The notes below the pieces were generated by a model. It had not been told where the DNA came from. It saw nothing but the letters and a program-made list of their open reading frames with translations, and searched no databases. Position numbers and translations under genes: made by a program. Below, one piece after another: positions 23,702-35,400 of a stretch of DNA of 64,000 bases. Location of the stretch: assembly GCA_036346255.1 (NCBI GenBank), contig CM070623.1, positions 548,033-612,032 on the forward strand, given 5' to 3'. Each line of letters opens with the position of its first letter. Position 1 is the first letter of the stretch. The stretch comes from Ampelocalamus luodianensis. Lineage: Eukaryota > Streptophyta > Magnoliopsida > Poales > Poaceae.

Positions 23702-26700
23702 TGTAACATCCTAATTTTCAGAGTCTTTCTGAAGTTTTAAAAATAAAAGGAACAATTTGCAGTTTATTGGATTAATTTAAAGCTTAATTTGAAATTTTAG
23801 AAAAATTAAAAAAATAAATGATTAAAATAAACTTTAATTAAATTAAAAATTATTTTGTTCACTCTTTTCAGGTTCAAATGATTTTTGTGGAATTTTCTTG
23901 AATTTTCTAAATTTTATTTTATTTTTGGATTTTTCTGAATTTTCTTTTCTTTTTCGTTTTCTTTCTTTTTATATCTTCCTTCATCTTCTTCCTCTTGTTG
24001 TTTCCTTTCTGTCTTCCCGTGTGCGCCACGGCCACCCAGCCTGGTTGCGCCACCAGCCGCATGCATCGCCACCGCGCCGCTCTTGGCACCAGCCACCACC
24101 GTCGACCACGCTCCCCTCGCCCCCTTGCCCTCCCTGCGCCAGTTGGTCTCTCAATCGAACTGCCACCGAGCGCCCAGCCCACCATGGACGCCGGCTGCCT
24201 TTATCCTCCTTTCTCCGCCTCGTTGCATCAAATTCAATTCCGCGGTGCCATAATGACCCTACAACCATCACCCAAGTTGCCATACCATCAATTGCACGTT
24301 TCCTCCATCAACTACAATTAATTTTTTCGTTTCCCTATTGCCATTCATTTGCAACCCGAAACTATCGCTTTAATTCGTGGGTGTTCCCCGTCAAATCAAG
24401 CGTCGCCTCCTCAATATAAAGAGAGCATCGCGTGTCCTTCGCTCCCCTCTTCGATTCGCCCCAAGCCCCATTGCCTATTTCCTCACCGTTTGACCGTAAT
24501 GCGCGACGCCACTCGTTGTCTTCCCGAAGTCCGACGACGACATCTTCGCATCGATTTCCTTCTCCGGTGAGTTTCTCGCTGAATTGACCACGTCACCGCG
24601 TGTTCCCAAAGATTTCCTACCCATCCCCCACCTGAATTCGTTCAATTTTGCACCGTGGAGTGTCACCACCGTTGTTCCTCCCTTACCGCCGCCGGCTGAT
24701 GTGGAGTCGCCGCCACAACAACCTCCGGCCTCCCCGTTTGGCTCTGAAGCATCCCTATGCCGACGTGCAGCCTGTGCTCACCCTATTTTCCTCAGGGTGT
24801 CGCTGCCCCGCGGCTTTCGCCGCAAGCCCCGTGCACCGTCGCCGCTTGTGGTGTTGCCGCCGCCGGCCTCGCCGTCGCCACCTATGGCGTCACCACCCCA
24901 GTGGAGTTCCATTTTGCCTATTGGTTGGCCACCCAGTCGCCTACCTCGTCGGCGTTGCCTCCATGCTTGAGCTGCCTGTGGAGCTCCCTGTGTGTGCTTT
25001 GTTTCCTTCTTCTCTCTTTGAGTATCTTACAGGTGGACCCTCTCATGTCATACTCACATTTCCCTGTCTTCTTTCTCTCCCTCTCACTGGCCCAAAGTGT
25101 CATTCTCTCATTTGATTTTGACTTGGCATGAAAAATATCAGGACAATATTATTTCAGGAATAATCCATTTTTAGAATTTTCCATCATTTCATGTGTAGAT
25201 CCAACTTCCAGACATTCATTCTCCTTCATACGAACTCCAATTCCGTCAATTTTTGCTCCTAAATTCATATAAATTCAATATCTTCCTTCCAGTATTTATT
25301 TTATAATTTTTAGATTTTATTTGTTTTCTGTTATTTATTTTGTCTTGATTCGTGCGTGTAGAGTCCGACGCCATTGAAGCCACATTGGATCAACCAGACA
25401 CAGTGACCTCAACCTTCGACGAAGGGGAGTCTCCTTTGAACATTATGTACCCATAATTTTTAAATATTATTTTTAGTTTTAAAGTATTATGCATTGCCAT
25501 TTCACTTAAAATGATGAGTTTAAATTGTAAGTTGTTAGTTAAACCAAAATTGTTAATACCTTCCTTTGATGATTGTTATCCTATACATTTTTAATGCTAG
25601 CATAGTAATTCTGTAATATTGAATACAACATTGTGGAATAGTTAAACGTGGTAGAATTGCTTAGACATGCTTTTCGGTCTTGATCAACCTTTGGGGGAAA
25701 ACCTATTATTGCCCTTTATGCTTTATTTAGAAAATATATGACATTAGGTAATGTCAGTATTTGGAAAATAAAATAAAATGATGAGAATATGTTTAGACTT
25801 CGGCGGATGGTAAGAGCAAACGGGTGCAGCTAAAGCACGAGAACTTGTATTGTGGTAAGTTCCGCCCAAGTCATATTAAGGATTGACACTTGTGATTGTT
25901 CAAACCGAGCAATACCGTATAACCACATCCTAAATGAAAAGGACATGTCTGATTAATTTACTAAGTCCAAGCATGAAGCTTGTAGGCTGTAATTGGTAGG
26001 TGATCTCTTGATTATGGTAACCGTACTTCCATATCTTGAGATGTGCAGAATATGGTAATCGTACTTCCATATTTTGGATCGTGTGACGATGGTAAAGGAC
26101 TTCTATGTCTGTCGGGGCTTGTGCCAGGCAATGGTAATTAACGTCCATGTTCGGGCAGGTTATCCACCACAACGATGAGCTCGGGTTGATGGTAAATGAC
26201 GTCGATGACTTGGGGTTAAGCTCATCGGGCGAGCTAACGTAAGGATAAAGTATTGTAACAGCCTTATGATAATCACTTAGTCGCATACCTTCGGAAGTGT
26301 GTCAGACGGACATTATAAGTTGATTATCTCGAATGGGTCAAGTTATACAACCTCTGCAGAGTGTAAAACTATTCGAATGGCCGTATCTACGGTCAAGGGC
26401 GGGCAAGGTGCGTTTTCACATGGTAGATTTGGGTTTTAATTTCAAAATAGTAAATTTTAGGAACCCGGGAGCAGATGGGATTCTCGGGTAGTTTTATTCT
26501 GGCAGCTAGAGCTAGCTGGGTAGTTAGAGCCCTATCCTTTGGACCTTGGCGGTAGAGCCTTGATACTAGTGATTGGTAGCTAGAACCTCCACTAGTGATA
26601 CAATTATTTATTTATCAAAACTACATTTATCAAATATGCTTTATGAAAATTGTTTAAATTTAAAATATTACTTTGTACAAAAGAATCATATAAGCTCTAT

Positions 26701-27125
26701 TTGTTAAAGCTATGCATATGCATTTTTCCCAAGACTCACGAAATACTTTATATACTCATATGTCACACTCAAAATAAATCTCAGAGGTCTACAATGATGA
26801 TGAGGACGGCTACGATTATTTCGTCTGTGGCTTTAATGAAAGGTATCCGGAGTACTAGGTTGCGCTCCCCAGTCGAATGTCGGAAGGCAATTTGATGGGC
26901 CACCACTCGGAATTTATCATTTGTTGTTTTCGCTGCTGTAAAATTCAAGGTCTTTTGACCTCTTTTGTAATAAGTGGTCAAAAGACTAGTACTCAGTTGT
27001 TTATTAATGTTATTTTGTGATTCGAACTTGTTATCAACAATATTTTCACTGTGTACACTAGCTACTGATTTGGAACTGGTACGGAAATACACAGAGGGTT
27101 CAAATTCAGAAATCCGGTCCCAACA
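23702..27125 (+). mobile_element. Solo LTR, 3.4 kb, Tekay-like
   Basis: The element opens TGTAACATCCTAATTTTC, close to the LTR start of element A, and ends CCGGTCCCAACA. No gag or pol is present. The segment CTGCAGAGTGTAAAA...CTATTCGAATGGCCGT near 26355-26384 matches a block of the 11008-15648 solo LTR, supporting the same orientation. The flanks are GTACA and GTTCT, so there is no clean 5 bp target duplication. The exact right end, or the solo state, is therefore less certain. A GC-rich internal stretch (about 24010-24970) has no recognisable product. Confidence 0.7.
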
Positions 27126-28943
27126 GTTCTAGATCTAGGCTAAAACTGATATAGGTGATTTATTGAAACCCTAAAATTCAGAATATGATGAAGGGTTAGG
27201 GTAACTTTTATGGGGATCGTAATGGCTTTATTCACGATATTCCTATCTCCCATAGCAATACTGCCTGAAACAGGGCATGTTCTTCCCTCTGCGTATCGCG
27301 AGAAAGAAACAACTTCCTAATTCCTGTTTCTTTTATTTATACATGTGATATCTACGCTAAAGATGATGAGGCCTTCTTTTGCAGTTCATGTCAGCCCGAA
27401 TTAGAGTAACTCAGATTTTGACTATGAATAGGCCAAGCAGTGGTATAACATGGTGACCAACCACTCTTAAATATATTAAATACATAGAATCAATCACATC
27501 AACTCTTGTTGCCGTAAGAAAATCTGGAATTGTCGCGCCTTTTCCCATCTTGCATGGATTGATGAATCTCAAGGTGGCACATGTGACCCCCAAATGTACA
27601 TAAGCATAGCACACCCAAATCCCCCGATTGAAAAAGGAATTGTATCTGCCCTACGCTGAGGAATAATGAAGATGGCATGTTGCACAATGGACAGAGACAT
27701 GCTTGAAAATTTTATTCGGACTGGAGATAGCATAAGACGTTAAATTCACAATATGCTTGAAAATTTTATTAGAATTCATAGCTAAGGATATGACTAAGCA
27801 ACAAGTTAAAACGAAGTTCAAGTTCAGAATCATCAGACAATAGCCTTTTCAAAGAGAAAGGTCCAAGGGCAATCCAGGAAACAGTTCATGCAAGGGTTCC
27901 GCCCAGTACAGCGGAGGACAAAAGGAGCTTGGATATACAATCTCATTAACCCTAACTAAATATCATTCTAATAATGGCAACACACATCCTTTTTACAATT
28001 ACAAATGTCGCGCACAACCTCATCGATAAGCCATCTCAGCGAATATTGTTCCCAGGGAAGGACAATCCGGAAACTTAGTAAAAACTAACCATGCAAAGTT
28101 CTGTGACTCCAGTCTCCAGAGAACTTCAGAAACTGTTGAAATAAACAAAATAAAAGAGTCAATCATTTACTAGATTAAAGAATCAACGGACAAATGAAAT
28201 TCCATAACAAAAATCAACCAGAAACAACAAACCTTCGCAAGCTGACCGAACCAATGGGAAGCATAATATCCAAACTAACGCATCAACGACATGTTAAGAT
28301 AAAAACTGTTTGGAATCACTGCACAATTCACCAATCAACAGGAATTCTGTTTGAAATAATCAATGGAAAAAAGTAAGCATCGACTGTCAAATTAACATAT
28401 GATAATAGGGAAATTTGGGCCTAATGGTTCAGTTTTGACAAAGATGATTAGGTAATATCTTGCTTCCATTGTATTGTATGTATGGTTTGTCGTTGGCTAG
28501 AAACTAGATTATCCTAGTCGTGTACGACATCCAGTACCAGTTTCCTAGACACGGCGACAACATCCAGCAAGCCGGACAAGGCACAGTAGGCCATCCACCG
28601 TTGTTTGGTTTTCCCAGAATTTGTTAAGTTAAGATATTGCAGTAGTTAAAGATTGCATTCGTTAGCTAAGCGATAAGGTTAGTAGCAAGTTGTTAGGGGT
28701 GGTCCAATCTATATAATATATATGAGCTACCGCAGCATTCAGATAGATTAATCAAGCAAGGAATTAGTCTACCTTCCCAGTCTACAATTCTAACTATTCC
28801 CATTCCCCTTCTCCCGTCACGGCGCCAGGGCGACAATGTTACACGCCTCACCATCCTATCAGCCACGACTAATAACTCCGATCGCTACCCAATACCCCGG
28901 TTCATGACTCATGACAATCCTTAATATAAAAGAAAAGCTGAAA
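27126..28943. other. Intergenic region downstream of RPC5
   Basis: No gene is supported here. About 28440-28870 looks like part of a copia-type LTR: a TATATAATATATATGAG promoter-like stretch is followed by CAAGCAAGGAATTAGTCT and GTCACGGCGCCAGGGCGACA. I could not find paired ends or a target duplication. The RPC5 transcript probably ends somewhere in or just right of this interval. Confidence 0.4.
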
Positions 28944-28958
28944 CATACCTGTCATTTC

Positions 28959-29354
28959 TTTTTTTGAGAAAAGGATAAACCCTGCTTTTATAGAAAGCAT
29001 ATAACAAAAAGGCTGGGGATACCAGCTGACAATGACATCTCGCAAAAGTTAACACCGAAACATTCAACAGGAAGTTTTCAGCATCAACACTAACTATTAC
29101 AACCAAAAACTCAGACATCCGGAATTATCCAGGTACGCTTTCTCCAATCTTCGAACTTCTCCAAGAAGCAGTCCAGAGTACATCTACCCACCCCCTTGAT
29201 ATGAATCCTCCAGCGCTGCAAACAAGACACAAATTTGAAAATCACATCCATAGGATTCTTAGGGAATTTCCTCTCAATCGCCATACTATTCCTAAGTTTC
29301 CAGGCGAGGGCTGCAAAACTGAACAGAGTAACATTATAAGAGATAGCCCCCTTC
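28959..29354 (-). mobile_element. 5'-truncated LINE insertion in the RPC5 3' UTR
   Basis: The insert is flanked by an identical 15 bp target duplication, CATACCTGTCATTTC (28944-28958 and 29355-29369). The left end has a run of seven T, which is a poly(A) tail on the minus strand. The minus strand reads as the C-terminal tail of a plant LINE ORF2 (WKLRNSMAIERK, then QRWRIHIKGVGRCTLDC) and ends at a stop before the untranslated tail. Long target duplication, poly(A) and 5' truncation are the marks of target-primed reverse transcription. It lies about 50 bp past the RPC5 stop codon, in the same orientation as the gene. Confidence 0.85.
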
Positions 29355-29420
29355 CATACCTGTCATTTCAAGAAATGGGAAATACCTTGGACATTTACAA
29401 GGTTCGTCATTGTATCAAAT

Positions 29421-29489
29421 TCAGGGTTCATCACCATTTTTCAATACCAAGTGTCCATCTTCAGTTGAGATGCAGATCTCAGTCACAGC
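29421..29489 (-). CDS. RPC5: RPC5 exon 13, terminal
   Basis: 69 nt, acceptor ACTTGTAG, ending with TGA. It encodes AVTEICISTEDGHLVLKNGD and two more residues, matching the usual end of RPC5, where a Cys is followed by a W/L-x-LK-x-G motif. The final intron is 3.3 kb and holds a hAT element and a LINE remnant. It is the only terminal exon in the window; the partial duplicate does not reach it. Confidence 0.9.
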   Translation of the reverse strand, partial: AVTEICISTEDGHLVLKNGDEP

Positions 29490-32400
29490 CTACAAGTAAA
29501 AGAAAATGGATGTCCACCACATAAACAAATTTTTAATGTCGACATAGCAAGAAACCTCAGCCAACATAAAGATGGCAACTGACTACTAAATCACCTTACC
29601 CAAGATCTTGGGTGGATGCTTGTATTGAAGCACTTTATGCATTCAAAAGAGACAGTACAAAAAGAGTTCCATTCCAGTCCACATACGATTAAGGAGATTA
29701 AGGAGAATAAAAGAGTAGTAAAATATATAATAAAAATACGGTTTAATTGATTTGTTTATCAAAGCAGACCTAACATATGTCACCACATGCTCATGCAATC
29801 AGGGAAAAAATTCCCGGCCGGTAACCGCGCGTAACCGGTTACCGGCCGGGGTCCAAGTGAACAGTAACAAATTTGATTTTTGATTGCATAATACACCTCC
29901 TAGGCTGATTTAGGCATTTTTTTTGTGCTAGATTACCTATTGTATGATCTAAATATGCTTGAAATACTTAAATCTCCGATTTTACCGTGGCTTGAAATAC
30001 CTAACTCTTCGATTTTACCATGGTTTCAAATCATGGTTTAGGCATTTCAAGTCATGGTAAAATCAGACTTCAAATCGGAGAGTTAGACATTTTAAGTCAT
30101 AGTAAAATCAGACTTCAAATCGGAGAGTTAGGCATTTCAAGTCATGGTAAAATCATGGTTTGAAATGTTAACTCTTCGATTTTACCATGGTTTCAAATCA
30201 TAGTTTAGGCATTTCAAGTCATGGTAAAATTAGACTTCGAATCGGGGAGTTAGGCATTTTAAGTCATAGTAAAATCAGACTTCAGATCGGAGAGTTAGGC
30301 ATTTCAAGTCATCGTTAAGTCATAGTAAAATCAGACTTCAAATCGGAGAGTTAGGCATTTCAAGTCATAGTAAAATCGGAGAATTAACATTTCAGGTCAT
30401 GGTAAAATCGGAGAGTTAACATTTCAAGTCATAGCTAGCAAGGTTTCTTTGTGTTTTTTGCAATTGCTACTTCATTAAACACTCTACAATTGCTAATTAC
30501 CAATTTTTCTTTGTTTTCCGGTTTTACCGGTTTTCCAACCGGTTTTTCCGGTTACTGCCCGGTAACCGGACCGGTAACCAGCCGGGAGAAAATTGAATTC
30601 AAATTTTATCTTCTGAATTTCAACCAGTTTTTGGCCGGTTTTTCCGGTAACCGGCCAGGAACCGTTACCGGGCCCCGAACGGGATTTTGCCCAGTAACGG
30701 TTCTTTGATCCTTGCATGCAATCATGCTACATTAGCAAAAACTAAAAAGTGAAGAATAGGCATAATTAGCGTTCACCCACATTGCACGGTAAGGTACCAA
30801 CAGAAGCCACTACTATTAGAACTTCACACCACAATCCTTTCATCCTTTGGCAAACATAAAAAGTAGGATATGTAGTATTAATTACCCAAAGATAATTTGA
30901 ATTTTGGACAGAGGTGGTAGCGCAAGGATATGATGACACGATTCAGATTCCCAGTGGTATCTTGTTACCGCCAGCAATTGTTTTCCCAGAATATTTTTTG
31001 GAAACAAAATATTAATTTTTGTGCTTAAATTTTAAAACCAGAAGAACCAGCTGCTACTGGCTTAGAACTGGAGGCAACAGGATCCTATCGGTTAAATCTT
31101 GGTAGGGACCGGGAAAGGTGAAACCAGCCAAATTTATTTGAATTTAAATTTGAACTCTTGCATCAAACTTCGAAATGGACACTTGGGAGGTAGACCAACC
31201 ATGGGGAATGCTGTTCTTTCATCTTTGCCAACTTAGCACATAAGCACCTTCTTGTTGCCAGTGGAAATAATAGAACAGTTGAACAAAATCAGATGTTGTT
31301 TTAGGTGTAAAGGAGAATCGTATGCTCAAGGTGGTTCATGTTTGGCAGCTTGGACAAAATGTCTGCCTTCCAAAGAAACATGGATGCTCAGGTGTCATAA
31401 GTCTCAGGAGGCAAAATAAAATGCTGCTACTGAATTTATCCACAAATTCAACAGTTTTGATACCCTTTGGGTTAAGTTTCTTTGGCACAGGTACCATGCT
31501 AACTCAGTTCCAACTGGAACCGGGTCAAAAGGCCTTTTTGGTGGAGAGTTATTCTTAAGCAGTTGGACCTTTTCAAGATGATTGCTCGGCCATCCATAGA
31601 TGATGGCAAAACAATTTTATTCTGGGATGATTTATGGCTTAACTTGGTTTTAGACCATGGTTTTCATCAGCTTCATTCTTTAGCAAAGAGGTCATCAAAT
31701 TTAGTATGAAATTTTCTAGCAGCAGAAGATAACTCAATAAACTTATATAGACCTCGTTCTGAAATAACTTATCAGCAATTAGAGGAATTGCAAGCCATTT
31801 TGGGTCAAGTCCATCTGAATAATAACACAGATTGTTGATCTTACTTATATTTGGGGCATCAATGACTTCAGCACTTGAAAGGTATATGAAATTTTTAATC
31901 AGTTGGGCCTGGAGGAACAAATGCATGTTGAAGCATACAATGTTGTGTGGATTTTAATACAAGGGAAGCTAAATGCCAGAGCAATTCTGAGAAGGAAAGA
32001 GTTTTTTTTTTAATCTTTTTGTGTGCTCTTTGTGATATGGATTGTCAAGAAGACTGGCTTCATGTGTTCCTCACATGCAGCCTCGGCATGGATTGTTGGG
32101 CAGCGATTAACATAATATGGAATACATCTCTGGAAATTTTATGTTCAAACAAGAAAAATTATCAGAAGGGAGGGGAAGAAGCTTCTTTAAGGAACTAATC
32201 TCTCTTGGTACAATATTTTAAATGTCCCCGGTACAAAAGAATGATTCTTTAGCACTTTGTGTTTAATATTACTTCAATAAAAATAAATATTCTCAAGTAG
32301 TACCAAAGCATTTGGAAGGATAGTTATTCCCAATGATAGAAAACCCGGTACAGGAGGAAATCCCGGCCGAATCCCGGAAAAAAACCGGATGGAATTCGCA

Positions 32401-35400
32401 AATTGAAATTTGAATTTGCTTAAAAACCAGCCGAAATTCGAAAACTCAAATTTGAATTTGCTAAACCGGGGAAAAACCCGCCGGTTTTTAAAATCCCAGA
32501 ACCCCCCGCCCCCGGCTGGTTTTTTTCCCAGAAAGGACAGCTCTTGCTATAAAGCTGTACCTATATCATGTCCATAGAAGCTTACAGTTAGTCTGATGTA
32601 TACATCCTAGAATACAACGTTTACATCGAATGATGTCACTTAATATTGGATTTCTTGCTAGGCCCAACAACTAAACGAGTGCTGCATAATAAAGCAAAAA
32701 ATAATGCACTAACTAGTTGTATGGAACTTTATGTAGAAGAATTATGCTGTAATAATGCAAAATTTAAAACCAATAATTGATTTAACTCCACACCTGATGG
32801 TATTCTTTATCATTAATCTCTCTCTTTAGAACCTTCACAGCACTATCAAGAATTTGCTGCTTGGTTAACGCTGCATTGGCATCTCCACCACGGAAAAGCA
32901 TAATGAGTACATTTCTGCAGGGGAAAAAGTTAGCAAATAAGTATGGAGCTTTCTGTCAATATCAAGATGGTATTCAATGCATTTTCAAATTTGCAATACC
33001 GTAGAGAACTTCTCATCACAGGCTTTGCAACATATACATCATGGACACGAACAGCAACATGGCATATTGAATCATGGAGCTCTTTATGAGGAAGCGAAGC
33101 ACAAGTTTTTATGCATTTGACAAAGCTTGCAATTTGGGTCCATCCTTTCTGTTGGAGGCATATTTTGCTGCCAACTGCCTGAAGTCTCTAACAACTGCCT
33201 GAATGCTACAGTGAACACATTCAAGATTATTGCAATTGAAGAGTTCAAGATGCAATTAGGAAAAACATACAGTACATACTACGGAAATAAGAAAGCAAGA
33301 TGTCAGGGCAGAAGTTAGCACTGACAACAGCACTTACTCTTATGTATTCTACAGAAAGTATTGAACATTTATATAAAATGAGATCTTAAAGCTCGCATCA
33401 ACACCCTACAGATATGACAGAAATTATAAGAAAGAAGACACCATTAACTAGTGCAGCAGTACGAACCTACAGATTTAACAGCTTTCATGCCGGTTTGTTC
33501 TCTTTTAAAAAGTTGTTATTTACAGCATGGCCCTAGACTCTCTAACCTCACCTGTTCAGGACTTCAGGCTAGACAGTGTCAGCATGCAACCGCATGCTCT
33601 CCCATTTAACAACTAAGAATGTTCAATTATATTTTGTATACCAAAATAACTAACACCACTGTAAGGTTTACTGGCAGGTAAAAGGCTGGTCTTGTAATAT
33701 AGTTCTACACCCTGAGCATCACCTGCAAGGCTTGCCATCATGGGATGGAACAGCATTTTCTCCTGCCAAAAATTGTCTAATCATAGTTTGTATACCACAA
33801 TAACTAACAGTGAACCCCTTAGTTTGGTATTACCCAATGCAAATTGGCATACATGAGCAACGTCAAATGTTCCATAAAAAATTAGTTAGCTAAGTTCAGA
33901 TAGCTAGATGAAGATAAGCGGCGCTACTAGCATTTTCTTGATGGTATAACAGCATACACATATCTGCCTGCTGATATGACATTAAACTAAATAAGCTGGA
34001 GTATTAAGGGTACAATTCAGCTAGTAGAGGTGCATAAGCAGCTAAGCACCTTCAATTGTCATACATGCACATTAGACCCGAAGAATATGGATAAATGAAC
34101 TTCAAGAAATCCCAAGTACTGGAAATCGGAAGAGTAAAATTTAAAAGTGAATTAGAAAGAACAAATAACCCAAGATAACCTGCAAATTTCTACACAATTA
34201 CCTGCGGACTTTATTGGCAGTGAAAATAGTATCCAAAACAGAGCGCACATGGTTTTCACTTCCTTGAACAGCGCCATCCCTGGCCTTACTCATATTTGGA
34301 TCAGGCCCCTTCGAAGGAATGTCAGATCTGGTTGAATTCTTGGTTTTCCTTTGCTCAGTATTGCTGCGCATCTCTTGGGAGTCACGCATAGTTGTCTCAC
34401 GAACTGACCAAGCATTGTCTTGCTCCTTGACTATATGGGGATAGCGTTTTATAAAGGAAGAATCTGCTTCTGCTATAAATTTACAGTCATCAAGTTTTCC
34501 CCTTCTTCTACACAATGGACTCAATATCCTCCTCCTCGTCAAGTCATCTGTTCTGATCACTCTGTCTATGTCCTTCAAAGGGATGGAGTCCCTTTTTGTA
34601 AATTCGAGAAGAATTCTATCCCTTTTGCAAGCATATCCATCATCATCAAACAATAAAGAACTTTTGCAGACCCATAGACCACGCACCAAATCAGCATACT
34701 TTGGAAGCTCTTCCAAAATATGTTCCTCCGAATAGGTTGAAGCAAGATGCATTAGAGCATCAAATCGATTCACTTGTGAGACCTATTTTAATTAAGTGAA
34801 TAGGAAAAAAAAAGATAGTTAGAAAACATCAGCTGTTGATTGTTTTATCTTCCATCTCATCTCAGAGTTGGAAGCATCCATTAAAATGGGAACATCTCCA
34901 TCTCAGATCTAACCTCAGTAAACCATTTCGTCAGGCGCTCTTCCAGTGGTAGTAAAAGCATCTCCCTGTCATGCAATGCAGGTCAAAAACTGTAACTTGC
35001 GTGTTGACTTACAATTGTAAATCTCAGGTCTAGTACTAATTAATCAACAATCCGAGGAAGAAAAGGAAAAAAAGACAGCATGATACTAAGAGGGAAGGAA
35101 ACAAAAACATAACTGGTCAAGAAAACACATAATATACACATTTGGAACAAGACAACTTCATTGCAATCAATAGAACAAATTAAGTTGGGCACTGGTAGCT
35201 TGTTGTAAGTCATGACAGCAGTAATAGAAACTGTGTAATGCCATGGGAAAATAGTGCTACACAATTTGTAGTACAAGACAGCATCTTTCTAGAATTATGA
35301 ATAAGCTAACACTGATACACATTTCAGAGTAAAACTAAAATTATTTCTTTATAAAGAGATCTCACTGCTCCGAAAGGAATAGGATGAATTTGTCGTCGAT

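Larger units (their letters stand above)
31385..33788. repeat. Segmental duplication, copy 1, part a
   Basis: Near-identical to 60970-63382 in the same orientation. It covers the LINE remnant, exon 12, intron 11, exon 11 and part of intron 10. Differences are few: a 14-16 bp indel near 31485, the exon 11 indel and the C-run indel near 32500. Confidence 0.95.

Noticed and set aside
23898..25131. Several overlapping open frames in a GC-rich stretch
   Set aside because: They lie inside the 23702-27125 LTR, are low complexity, and no frame has a recognisable motif.
28440..28870. Possible copia solo LTR left of RPC5
   Set aside because: It has a TATA-like and leader-like composition, but no defined TG...CA ends with target duplication, so it is described only as part of the spacer.
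34420..34656. Plus-strand open frame over RPC5 exon 10
   Set aside because: Antisense shadow of the exon, with no domain.
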